DNA from: Amaranthus tricolor
Lineage: Eukaryota; Streptophyta; Magnoliopsida; Caryophyllales; Amaranthaceae
Assembly: GCF_026212465.1 (NCBI RefSeq)
Contig: NC_080062.1
Coordinates: forward strand, 5,446,865-5,510,864
Reading direction: 5' to 3'
DNA length: 64,000 bases
Shown here: in pieces, positions 38,103 to 50,550 of the stretch
Layout: every line of letters starts with the position of its first letter
How positions within the stretch are numbered: position 1 is the stretch's first letter
The notes under the pieces: generated by a model
The model's input: the letters and a program-made list of their open reading frames with translations, nothing else
Told to the model about the DNA's origin: nothing
The model's database searches: none
Position numbers and translations under genes: made by a program

Positions 38103-38405
38103 GCATGGTGGTATTAGGTAATATTAAACAGCGGTAATGAGAATGAAAACTAGTGTAACTTTGATTGAAAAATCTTTTTGCTACCTTGATGGTCATGTTT
38201 GTCCAAATTTAATCATTTCGTTTTTTATAAAATTTATTCCAATGCATTACCATTGGGAGAGTTGGTATTATGTGGTAATGAGAATTTGTACACAAAAAAA
38301 ACTTTTTTCTCATTAAAGTTTCATCACTATGGGAATGACGTTAAACTTTTGATGAAATTTTACACTAAATAATTCTCATTACCACCATTTAATACTACTA
38401 ATTAG
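38103..38405. repeat. Inverted GGTAATGAGAATG repeats (MITE-like)
   Basis: GGTGGTATTAGGTAATATTA and GCGGTAATGAGAATG at the left, ATTCTCATTACCACCATTTA and ATACTACTA at the right, plus a third copy (GGTAATGAGAATTTG) inside. Boundaries approximate. Confidence 0.45.
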
Positions 38406-39720
38406 ACGATATTTTTCTTCTAAAATCGTTATTAAAAACTAGTCATTGGAAGCTGACTCAAAATGTTATCTTTGTTAATAAATTGGCATTTTCTCCTTTT
38501 TCTAGTTGCTCTAAAATTAATTTTTGCACATCTAATATTCATCACCTAATATTATTAGAATATTACGGCTACTGAATAAAAAAACATAATTATGTGAATT
38601 TTTATTTTATTCGTCTAATAACATATTTTCTTAATAGTAGAACTTTAGTTATAATATTTCTACGTACTATCAATTAAATACGCTTTAAATTTAGATTTAA
38701 AAGCATTATAAGACAGTCTTATAGAAGGGTAAACTCGTGATTGTTTAGTGGTTAGCGTCATAACTCATAACGTCCAAATATCTCCTTGGCTTGCTTTGTC
38801 AAACACACTTTCAATGAACACTTAATTGACATCACCACATCCTTGACTCTCTTATTTCAGTCTCAATTAATCTCTTTCCTCTTTTTCTTTCTAAAAATCT
38901 TTATCATTTTTTACTACATCTTATACAAAATTTAATTAGGACAAAAGTTGTAATTTACGGAAAACGTGAAAGATACGTGCTAATGAGGTTAAAACAATTA
39001 AATATATAAATTTAAATTAAATAAAGAATATAGGCTGTAATTAAAATTAATTTTGTCCCTTTTATTATACTTTACACATTTGAGATTTAACTTTTTAACT
39101 GATTTTTTATTTTGATTATTTTAAATTATGAAATATTTAACTAAAAATTAATATTTTTAATATTATAAAAATATACAATTAGACGAAGTAAGATTTTACT
39201 TGACTATAATTTAAGTTATATATTAACTGCATTAATATAGAAAATATTTCAAAACATTGAAAATACAACAAAATGAATAAGACGGACTGGGTATTATGTT
39301 CTTTCATATACCTTTCAATTCGAAGCAATTTGTATTTTATATTTAATTAGAGTGTTGAAACCGAAAATATAGTCAAATAAAATCTTGTTTAATTCGTTTT
39401 AATATAAATTTTTTTAATATCTATCTTTTATATTTTTTTTAATTAAATAGTACAATTAATATGATTTAGAGGGAATATTTTTTTTAGTTAGTTCAATAAC
39501 AAAAACAAGTTGAAAGAAAGAAAAGTATTAAAACGACACAGTTTTATTGTACAACAGAACTCCATTTTACACACCAGTCACCAGTACAACAAATACATTA
39601 CAGAACAAGAAAAAACTTCAAACCACAACCAAACCAACAGGTATAATAATACAATGAAATCACACTTTAAACAAGACTCAAAGAAATTACAAACCCTTAA
39701 CATTCAGCCCATAACCCGAA

Positions 39721-40425
39721 TCAAAGAGCAAGAACCAAACCCGGAACCGATTTCCCAACCCGATTAGAAAGACTACTTTCCCAAAGAGGTTGACAATGAT
39801 GATGATTAGAACAGATCTGATTAGAATCAGACGGTGTAGAAAGATTGTTACGATTTCCAAGACGAGTAACAGTAACAGAAGTATTGAAATACTCACGCAC
39901 TTGAGTGATTATCCCATCTGTAACCGTCCAAGCATGAACCCAGGAGATTGAACGATTATGATCGCAGCCTTCAGCTAAAACAAGAGAACCAAAGGCTACG
40001 ATTGATTGTGGATTAAAAACGAAACTAGAACTTACAGAATCTCCGTCTCCACTCAGGATGTGCATCAGAAATTGGTGAGATGGCGGACCATGGAACCACC
40101 ACTCAAGATCGGAAGCTAGAAGGTTGGAGACCTTATCGGCGTCGCGAGAATTTAGGGCTTCATAAAGCGCAAGTACCACCTGTTTGTTGGTGGATTCTTG
40201 GTTTGTGGCCTCCAGTGCTGTGATATTAGCCAGTTCTTGGGGGATTTTGAGGTGATTGTTAATGGAGGTATGTGAGCTTGAGAATTTACAGTAATGGAGG
40301 ATTTGATTTATGATGATTTGAATTGGGATAGTTTTGGTGATGGAGAGATTATGGTGGGTTTTATAGGGAAGGAGGAGAGAGAAAGTGGATCCCACTTGTA
40401 TATTGATGACGTGGTGTAAAAGCAT
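39721..40425 (-). CDS. WUN1: WUN1-like wound-induced protein (NTF2-like fold)
   Basis: Intronless frame of 234 codons from the only in-frame upstream ATG (40425) to TGA (39723-39721). The conserved part starts NKQVVLALYEALNSRDADKV, then DLEWWFHGPPSHQFLMHIL, FNPQSIVAFGSLVLAEGCD, ISWVHAWTVTDGIITQVREYFNTSVTVTRLG, and ends WESSLSNRVGKSVPGLVLAL. These are signatures of the plant wound-induced protein WUN1 / SAG20 family, small NTF2-like proteins induced by wounding and senescence; no enzymatic activity is established. Family members usually begin only about 10 residues before NKQ. Here that position is a CTG (40215-40213), and a TATA box lies inside the 5' part of the frame, so the first 70 codons may be untranslated. 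The 705-nt extent is the maximum; 39721-40215 (164 codons) is the likely core. Confidence 0.88.
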   Translation of the reverse strand: MLLHHVINIQVGSTFSLLLPYKTHHNLSITKTIPIQIIINQILHYCKFSSSHTSINNHLKIPQELANITALEATNQESTNKQVVLALYEALNSRDADKVSNLLASDLEWWFHGPPSHQFLMHILSGDGDSVSSSFVFNPQSIVAFGSLVLAEGCDHNRSISWVHAWTVTDGIITQVREYFNTSVTVTRLGNRNNLSTPSDSNQICSNHHHCQPLWESSLSNRVGKSVPGLVLAL

Positions 40426-40450
40426 TGGTTTTAAGAGAAATTGACGCGTG
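40359..40450 (-). promoter_or_regulatory. TATA box and ABRE-like sites of WUN1-like gene
   Basis: Minus strand: CTATAAAACC at 40366-40357, a pyrimidine-rich transcript-start-like region after it, GACGTGG/CCACGTC (ABRE core) at 40408-40414, 43 bp upstream, and an ACGCGTG element at 40444-40450 similar to a CE3 coupling element. Together they look like a stress-responsive core promoter, although they lie within and just before the ORF's first ATG. Confidence 0.55.
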
Positions 40451-41384
40451 GTGCTTTGTTTTGGGTTATGTTATGGATGAGTTTTATTTTATTTTGTGCG
40501 AAATATTTGTAGCCCAAATCTAGCGATTAACAAAGTTTTTCATTGTGAGAATAGCTTCTTTAAACATGTTTATAGGGGTGTTAATTTAAATCATTGGATA
40601 GATTTGGTATTAAGTGTTTTTGGTCGATTTAAAATTATTTTTGTTTTTATTGTGATTTTTTAATTAATTTTAAATATATTTTTATATCATATTTGATTTA
40701 ATTATAATTTATAAAATCGGGTAATTATTGAATTTTAGGATTTGTTTTGACTCTTCTAATTAATCCTAAAATAAAGAGTTAAACACCAAGATTCAAGAAG
40801 AAAATTAAAAATCACTATGAAAATATGTTGAAACTAACAATGATTTAGATATCTTTTATAGTTTTTATTTAGTTTTTTTTTCTATTTGTTTGACAATATT
40901 TACAAAAATAGTTTGGGGTGTTCGATAAAATTGTTTATTAGATAATTTTAATTTATTTTAATACAAATAGAGGATAAATACAACTGGTATTTGATACATT
41001 ATCTGAATGAAATACTTTATATGAATAAGTTGTTTTTGAACAAACTACACATAGCAGCGGATTTAAAATCAGCTGGTTGAATCAGTTAGTGTAATTAGCT
41101 ACCAGCTACCAACTATCAGTTGTTTATCAAACATTATCTATATAATATTCTAAAATTATTTTCAAATTCTTTTATTTACCCTACATTATTTTTTGAGATA
41201 AAGCTTCCCTTAATTTACCACCGGATTTTTATTAACGAAAAAAAATTATTTTTTGAGATGTTGTTACTTTAATAGTTATACTATTATTATTTAATAAGCC
41301 CATGCTAGGCCCTCTCGTGGCTTGCCCATGTTTATTATATACTTCTAGATTATAGAGGGTGCATTTCACAATTGACTTTAATTA

Positions 41385-41995
41385 AGGATTGTTTGTTATA
41401 TGATTTTTTGGTTAGACTTTTGGTTTTTGGCTTGTTAGTAAAGTATTTAGTAAATGGCTTTTAAAGCAGCTCAAAAGCTGGCTTTTAAGCTAAAATGAAA
41501 AAACTGCTCCAGCTAGCTTTTTTTTTTAGCTTTTGATTTGTTGGCCCACTTTTTCTCTGATAAACAGCCAACAATCAGTATTCAAATTTACCAAACATCT
41601 CTAAAAAAATTTGACTTTTTTAGCTAGCTTAAAAGCCAACAATTCCGGTTGGTCAAACAAGCCAATTGAAAAAGCCAACCATCAACAGGCAACAACCAAT
41701 TGCCAGACACCTCCTAACTTTTTTGTTAGACCGTTGGCTTTGGACATTTTAACTAGCCAAAAAGCTAAAAAAAAAACTAAAAAGCTTACAACTTATTATG
41801 AAAGTTATTTTTAAACTAAAATTAAAAACTAATGTGATCGATTTTTTCTTTCTCTTTTGAGTTTTGACATTTTATACACTTTAACTAGTAAGAGTCAAAT
41901 ATTAATAAATAATTTTTACTAAATATCTTTATAACAATTACCTAGCCATTAACTTCATTACTCTAATAAACAATTATTTTTCTAATAGACACTCA
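41385..41995. repeat. Two adjacent dispersed AT-rich repeat copies
   Basis: 41,385-41,712 has GCTTTTAAGC / AGCCAACAA inverted phrases; 41,713-41,995 restarts with GTTAGACCGTTGGCTTTGG and ends CTAATAGACACTC. Both resemble 12,945-13,300. Confidence 0.4.
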
Positions 41996-42543
41996 AATTT
42001 TAATGTGTTGAGCAAAAAATGTCACAAGTTTCCGTCTTGTTGATACATGTATCATACCAAAAATGGTTGCATGATGAGTCGCAAAGCGCCCATTTTACGC
42101 GTAAGTCTACAACTTTTCTGAACCACTTCAATGAAAAATATATACAAATTTTTGTATGAGATAGTGTCGTTATAAGAAACCTTTCATAAATGAATTAAAT
42201 AGTCCAACTAATACAATTACTAACATATGAGCATCTTGTTTTGAGTTCGTTTCTTCGATAGACTGTCTTTCACAAATCACAAAAGTAGATTTCAAATATA
42301 TTCCTCATACATGGGTTGGACAGCTCAACTAATATAAATATTAGCATATAAATTTGTTATTTTAAAATCGTCTTACTATGAAAGGGTCTTTATCAAGAAT
42401 ACCTCAGATTTTAAATAGGAAAATACATTGCTTCTTGTTTGGGTGTTGCCCCTTTCCTTGCACATAAAAAGGGTTTTGAGATATTATGAAAATCAACTTG
42501 TAGAATGAAATGATCTTTTCGCATAAAAACTGTAGAGTGCATG

Positions 42544-42807
42544 ACTCGTTCTATTCTTTCGTTTCATATTAGTTGTAATATTGGTAATTATAATACTATT
42601 TATTTATGACTCTTAATTTGTGATTAATTTTTAATCTATAGGTTAAAATATAGTCATGAGATCTTGTTTGATTGTCTCATTGCAAAAATTATTCATATCA
42701 AATTTTTATAATTTTTTATTATATACAAGTAAAAATATTAAAGATTAAAATAGTACATTGGACTACGTGAAAAAACAAATGTTTCAATTGAATTAGAATG
42801 GAGGAAG
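42544..42807. mobile_element. Stowaway-like MITE, about 264 bp
   Basis: The right end AATTAGAATGGAGGAAG is followed by TA (42808). The left end CTCGTTCTATTCTTTCG is degenerate. Confidence 0.6.
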
Positions 42808-43099
42808 TATTAAAGAAGGTATTATCAAATCAAATCAAATTTATGACAAAATATACATATACAAACATACTTATTGTATACGTTATGGTATTTATTCCTT
42901 CCTTTGTTGCATTACACTAGCAATGTTTGACTTATTTTACAGTTAAGCCCCTTTTGTAGGAGATCATTTCACCGTGAGATGAGTCAATACAAAAAGTCTA
43001 TTATGCTAAAATTTTTTATTATTGGGCTATTTAACCAAAGTATGAGGCACATTTTACGGTAAGACCGTCTCATACAAGAATTTGTGTTCCAGTTTAATA

Positions 43100-43358
43100 C
43101 TACCTCCTATTCATCTAAAATATCCCATTTATTTTATGCGCTCTATGCAATGCACTTATTCGATTCTTAATATATTGAGTTATGTATAATTAAAAATTAT
43201 AAAAAGTTGATATTAACAATTTTTATATCAAAACGAATCTAATAAGATCCCAGATGATTATGTTTTAACTTATAGATTAATAATAAAATACAATTTAAGA
43301 GTAATAGATGAATAGTGTCCCAAAAGTAAATGAAACATTTTAGATGAATTGGAGGTAG
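43100..43358. mobile_element. Stowaway-type MITE, 259 bp
   Basis: CTACCTCCTATTCATCTAAA at the left and TTTAGATGAATTGGAGGTAG at the right, flanked by TA (43098-43099, 43359-43360). Interior features match 33,042 and 59,578. Confidence 0.9.
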
Positions 43359-44002
43359 TATTTTCTTTTATTTAGCCTACTAGTCTTATTTACCTTTTCT
43401 ACATTTGCCAAGACAATATTTTAAGCCATAATATTTCTAATAGTGAATAATTACAAATTATGGAAAGTTAATTTTAATAATTCTTGCATTGAATTTGAGG
43501 CAAATCAAACAAGATTTGAATTAACTATGTTTTAACTTATAGATTAATAATAAAATACAAATTAAGAATAATAAGTGAATAGTGATCAAAAGGTAAATGA
43601 GATTACTAGGCAGAATAGAAGAGGGTATGTTAATTATATCATTTACATATTGTAAATTATGAGTAACTTAAAATTATAAAACTTTGACATCATGAGAGCA
43701 TGTGATTAAACGATTCAAACAAAGTCTTCATTGACGACGTTTTTTTCTTATACACTGTCATATATAAAATAAGTTTGAAATATAAAGATATAATACCAAT
43801 AGCCGTAATGTAGCTAGTATTTCGAATTGGTGGAGCTAGAAAAAATCAAGGGAGGCTTACAGCATTGAAACAAATTCCATTTTACTCTATAGGAATACAT
43901 CGTACTTAATTTTCTTAGGCTACAGATAGGCCTAGTAAGATCATTGACTCGATGCAGTAGTATTTCAATCCCTATACTAACTTATGATTCACTAAATCGA
44001 CT

Positions 44003-44082
44003 AGTTTTCAAGTTGGATCATTTTAAAATTTTAAAGATTGGGAGTTTTCAAGTTGGATCATTTTAAAATTTTAAGGATTGGG
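44003..44082. repeat. 40-bp tandem duplication
   Basis: AGTTTTCAAGTTGGATCATT followed by TTAAAATTTTAA(A/G)GATTGGG occurs twice head to tail with one visible substitution. Confidence 0.85.
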
Positions 44083-44735
44083 TTTGACTCAAAGGGTTCA
44101 GTATTTAAAATATTTCTTAATTAATATTATTTTATGCAAAAATACTATATATTTGTTTTTTTTATAAAAACAATTTCTCTTATAGTAAAGAGCTAATTAT
44201 AAGGAATCAACAAAAAACATTGACTGAAAATATTGTCAATTTTGACTTTAAAAAATAATTTAAATTTAAAAAATTGACAAAACTTCAAAAACTTGTTCAA
44301 AGGAGTTAAGTTGAGTAATAAATGTGACCCTTTTTCAAGTCATTTTTAGGACTCAAGTCAATATTTTGAGGCTCGTTAATATCACATTATCATCGTATTC
44401 GGTATACTTAGCTTATAGTATTTATGATCAGAGTTTAAGAAGGTTAAAAAATGATTATTATACTATTAGCAATGAAGACCACTTTAAAATTGGGCATATT
44501 TAGTACAAATTAAGGTCTACATCTTCATGTTCATCATCATCATCAATATTTTCGAATAATGATTCTTTAATTTTTAGTCAATATCTACTTATTTTTTGGT
44601 AAAACAAAAGATTTATAATCTAGAACCAAACATCTTTACAAAATTATTAGGGTGGGTAATCAACTAATCCCTAATAGAAAGAACTAAAAATATTATCAAT
44701 ATTTTGTAAAGAATGATTTTCGAATCACAATATTA

Positions 44736-45003
44736 AAATTTACCATTTTTGCGTATACAACCTTAATATTTATTTTTTGCGAATTATAGTCATCAAGATA
44801 TAAAAATCTACAACGTTTAGGTCAATCACAGAATTCCGACCATTTTGCATTGGTGGTTGAAATTTAGGTTAAGTGGTCGGAATTTTGTGATTTAGTCTGA
44901 ACGTTGTAGACTTTGATAGTTTGGTGATTGTAATTCCCAAAAAAATAAACATGAAGACCGTAATTTGCAAAATCCAAAATTTTAAGATTGTAACTCGTAA
45001 AAT
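44736..45003. mobile_element. Foldback element, about 268 bp
   Basis: CTACAACGTTTAG and AATCACAGAATTCCGACCA at the left pair with TGGTCGGAATTTTGTGATT and CTGAACGTTGTAG at the right. Weaker pairing extends outward through GCGAATTATAGTCATCAAG / TTTGGTGATTGTAATTCCC. No coding capacity. Confidence 0.75.
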
Positions 45004-45889
45004 GTTCTTTTCTAAATGAAAAAATGGCACCATCTGACTCTCAATCAAAATCTTGGAGAATCTAGGCACGAGTCTATAAAGGTTATAATGAGTCATTTGA
45101 TTAAAAATCTTATTCATAATGAATTGTGGAGTATATAATATAGATTATAGAAACATAAACCGATTTCTCTATACATGTAAAGTTGAGTGTTCATATTTAT
45201 ATCATAGAATCACCTCTAATTAGAAAAATAATAATATTAAAATTTGAAAATGACTTTAAAAATTCTAAAAATGCATTTAAAATTGAATATCCCCATGGTG
45301 GCTATTCATGCGGCAACTACTTCAAGTTTCAACAAATTGGCTTCAACCTAATTCTTTGTCTCTTCTCTTTTCCTAGGTTGTTTTCTTATGACTAACATTT
45401 TATATTAATAACAAATTCTTTGCACATCAACCACAAAGATATAAGAGAAATTAATTATGTCCACCATTAGAATTAAGATTAATTAATTATTATAAACGGC
45501 TTTACAAAATGTTCAAACGCCATAACACATATAATTATTATGTGTTTATGTTGTAAAAATTAGAGATAATTATATTTCTTAATTCTTATATTAAAATAAT
45601 CTAACACCTTACAAATAATGTACGGTTTCCAAGATTTTCTCAAATGGATTGCTTTGATTATTGCTTTATTTGGGTTAAAAGCAAAATTTATTGGAATACA
45701 TGTTTGACGCTAATGTTTTACGTGAAGTTATAAGGGGTGTATGAGGTTTCTATTATTTTCCGTCACGTTGACTTCTATTACCATATTAAGTAAAGCTTAA
45801 GAGAATGAATATAACCCAATAATATGTTATATACGCTACCAATAACAAACTATGCTAAGGTTGATTAATAAATTCAATTAATATAGAGG

Positions 45890-46175
45890 GCGTTTAACAA
45901 TAGCTTATTGGACAATTTTAGCTTATTTTGGCACAAATTGATGGTTGATATTCAAACTCTTTAATGCTAGTGTTTAATAGATTAGTTGGTTGAAATATCT
46001 TATGTTGTTATAAATAAGCTATTTAGGAAAAATCTACTCTTAGTTTTGCATTCAAAATCAGCTAGTCAAATCAATCACTCTAATTAACTACCAACTATCA
46101 ACTATCAGTCATTTACTAACATCCCATGATCTTAAATTGTAATAACTTCAAGAGTCACTTATGCAATTCATTTTA
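45890..46175. repeat. Dispersed AT-rich repeat copy
   Basis: GGGCGTTTAACAATAGC at the left, TATCAGTCATTTACTAACATC at the right. Same family as 9,240 and 41,385; ends approximate. Confidence 0.4.
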
Positions 46176-46594
46176 TACTAATAAGCAAATGCCCTCTTAA
46201 TAAATTAAGAATTAATTAACAAATTTGAGGGAGACAAAGTTGAAAGAAGATGACTTAAGGATTGAATATAGTTGATACTTGATAATAAATAGAATTAAGC
46301 ATGAATCATTGACCCTTCGCATGCTGTGCCCATATGTTGGATTCATATCTGTCCCAACTTTCCCCAAATAGCCAAATTGTATTTGATTATCAGCAAGTAT
46401 ATTCTTTAACACTACTAATTACTTGTGACGTTATCATCATGTTTGTTAGCACAATATTGCACTTGCCTCTAATAAGTATTCATTCTCATTGTGTGTTTCT
46501 TCCATCACCATTGCAATATATAATTTAGTAACATTAAAAGAAATATCACTAATTTATTGTTTTAGTTTCATAGTTGTTGGTTTTATTTTAAGTT

Positions 46595-46790
46595 TCACTT
46601 TAAAATGTTAATGATATTTTATTTGGCTTTTAGTGACATATGTAATTGTTATCTAATCTATAGTTACATTTATGAAAAATATCATTAGATCCTATGTCGC
46701 AAAAAAATATAGTATAATCTTTTATTATGCTGTTAAATAGTCTAATAATTGTCACTAAATCCACTATATATACAATTAGAATTTTTAAGT
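46595..46790 (-). repeat. Dispersed repeat family B, copy 2
   Basis: Reverse complement aligns with 33,723-33,910 over about 190 bp at roughly 75-80% identity by eye. Confidence 0.5.
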
Positions 46791-47464
46791 AATATTTAAA
46801 TTAAACGTTTTTGAATATATCACACTAAAAATATATTATATTGTAATGTATTGATAGAGTTTTGAGAGAGAGATAAAAAAAATTAATAGAGGAAGGAAGA
46901 GATATATTATCGATCAAATAAGAAAATAAGAAAATATGTGTACGTGGACGAAATAAGAAAAATGTAAATTATTGTCAAATTTAAAAGTATAGTAAAAATA
47001 ATCAAGACAACATATCATAGTACACCCAAGGGTTGCTCATTAGAGGTGGGCATAAGTTATTAAGGTCAAAAAAAATTAGGAGGGAAAAAAGAAAGTTGAA
47101 GATCATCCTAAATTGTGTTTAGGCAAGAATTTTAGGGTAATGTGATTGAGAAGATATAAAATTACACAGTGATTCGGGTATTAAAGATATAATAATAGAG
47201 AAGACTCAAATAAATTTATTACCCGAATCTAACCGTCAAGATGCAGGAAGAAAAAACTCACAAAGAGCACATAGGGTGCGAGGCGACTCATCGCCCATCC
47301 AAATGCATGGGTTTGTACGATAACTCCCCGCTAATAAAATTCAAAATGTATATTTTTTTATTTCAATTTTTGGTCCTCCAACCCTATTTTCATACTATTA
47401 TAACATAATATTTGAACCTTAACCCCACATAAATTATACCACAATTCAAGACACATATAACGTG

Positions 47465-48721
<1,257 letters not shown>

Positions 48722-48726
<5 letters not shown>

Positions 48727-49560
48727 GATAGTATAAGCAATAAAAGCATGCTTTATAGGAGTATTGTCCGAGCAAGAACCAATTCTCATGAAGTTAGTGA
48801 TGACTTTGATCACATAAATGCCCATGCTCTATCATGCACATTTAAGAGTGAAGATCAGAGTGGCATGGGATATGGTGATGAGATAAGATTTGAATCACTT
48901 GATGAAGTGAACAAGAGAGAGCACTTGAGAAGCTTTGATGAAGGTAAGACAGTGCTAAAGGAAAGGTTGGAGTTCTGCCTTGAACGAGGCAGGACTCAAG
49001 AGAAACTTTGCTCGAACAAGGCAACAACAACACGAAGGAAGTAGCATAAGCTGAAGGAGCGCTCATTCGCATAGCTAGTCTGCTCGTTCGAGCGGTATTG
49101 TCCAGGCCCAAATGTCGACTTTCTGTTTTGGGGACGTTTGCTTGGGCATCAAGTGTACTTGTCCTGGGGTTTACTTAACATCTACATACTGTGGGCTATA
49201 TAAAGGCTCAAATAGGCTTAGGAAATTAGTTAGAGACTAATACAATTGAGGCCACTAGGGTTATAACCATTAGAGTTTCTTCTTCCTTGTATTAGTGTGT
49301 TTGTGAGAGATCACCATTAAAGGTGTTGTCTTTTATCTTGAGAGAGTGTTCTCAAGGTTTAAGGTGAGTTTTGTCATTTATGTTTTTTGATTCATTAATA
49401 AAAGTAAACTTGTTTTGAGGGGAAGGTATCTTAAGGATACCTCATCAATCTTGTGTGTTTGTTTTCTCTATTATGTTGCTCTATTTTTGTGCTTTCTTTT
49501 ATTCATTTGTTCTTCATCAAATCCTTAAACCCTTGCATTTCAAGTACTCATATATACTAT
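48722..49560 (+). mobile_element. LTR fragment (right part of a large LTR)
   Basis: Directly abuts the TA array. It has the order expected of an LTR: a weakly coding U3-like region (107-codon ORF 48,721-49,044 without known product) with GCTCGTTCGAGCGG, a TATA box (GCTATATAAAGGC, 49,194-49,206), a leader with TTAGGGTTATAACC-like text, an AATAAAA signal (49,398) and a T/G-rich U5-like tail. The exact ends and superfamily are unknown. Confidence 0.5.
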
Positions 49561-49880
49561 GTTTTCTAATCACATCGTTCTCTCTCATAGGAAAGAGAAA
49601 TTAGAAGCAATATTCTTGCCAAAAAAAAAGGAAGTACATTGAAATTGTAAGGATGTTTGACATAAATGATTATTGGTTTAAGGTCAGTAACATTATTAAT
49701 GTTAAGTTAGCTTTATAAGATAATTTGTTAGCAATAATATTTATTGGTGATGATTTATTAATTATTGGTTTTGTATTAAAAATGGTTTAACAAGCTAAAA
49801 ATCAATTTTAAAAAACAACTATTTTTATTTTAAAATCGACTTTATTTAACTAAATTATAATCATTTCTCAATCAAGTTTT

Positions 49881-49882
<2 letters not shown>

Positions 49883-49922
<40 letters not shown>
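49883..49922. repeat. Poly(T) run, 40 bp
   Basis: Uninterrupted T, preceded by TTTTTC. It may be the reversed poly(A) tail of a retroposed copy or plain slippage. Confidence 0.95.
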
Positions 49923-50154
49923 CACTGAGTAAACAACAAGCCAAGAAACCAATGGCATATCTTAGTTGATCTCGACCAAACGCCCCGTCAAAAAAGTATT
50001 TTTTAATGATAATTTTAAGCTAATTTTGAAAATTAGTCATATAGTTACGTAAAAAATCAATTTCATAAGCTAAAAATTATTTGCTAATACTATGCTAAAG
50101 TTAAAAGTTAATAGTTGTTTAATAATTTATCAAATAACTCCAAAAATTTCAGGC

Positions 50155-50550
50155 ATTTTCTCTTTATCTGATCTGATTGATTATGATCCGATTTTGATAA
50201 GGTTTGATCTGTTCAGATCTGATCGTGCCCGGTTCAACTGATTTGATTTAATATCTGATCTAGTTTGATCTAACCTATTCTAATCTAGTATGATATGATT
50301 TTATTTGAGTTCATAATGGTAGTATTACTGTAATATTTTTGTTAATGATAAATGATAATAGTATTACTTAAGATATTATTATTATTATTAACAACAAAAA
50401 CAACAACAACAATAACAATTTTTTTTGATCTGATTAATTAAGTTTGAGCTGGTCTAGCTATTCTGACTTGATTTGATTTAGTCTAATTTGATCTGAAACA
50501 ATTTGATCTGAACAATTTTGATCTGATATAATTTGGTCCGATTTAATCTA
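50155..50550. repeat. Degenerate TTTGATCTGA minisatellite
   Basis: Many imperfect copies of TTTGATCTGA/ATCTGATT in two blocks (50,155-50,310 and 50,425-50,550), separated by AT-rich sequence and an (AAC)n tract at 50,390-50,415. Confidence 0.7.

Larger units (their letters stand above)
32882..39680. other. Gene-free 6.8-kb stretch
   Basis: No convincing exon. Contents: Stowaway MITE (33,042-33,312), a CACTA-like or related repeat (33,720-34,012), an uncharacterised GC-richer patch (34,107-34,410) with a 99-codon ORF of no known family, a C-rich pyrimidine patch (34,700-34,830), foldback element (35,717-36,068), TA array (37,453-37,503), and GGTAATGAGAATG inverted repeats (38,103-38,405). Confidence 0.65.
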
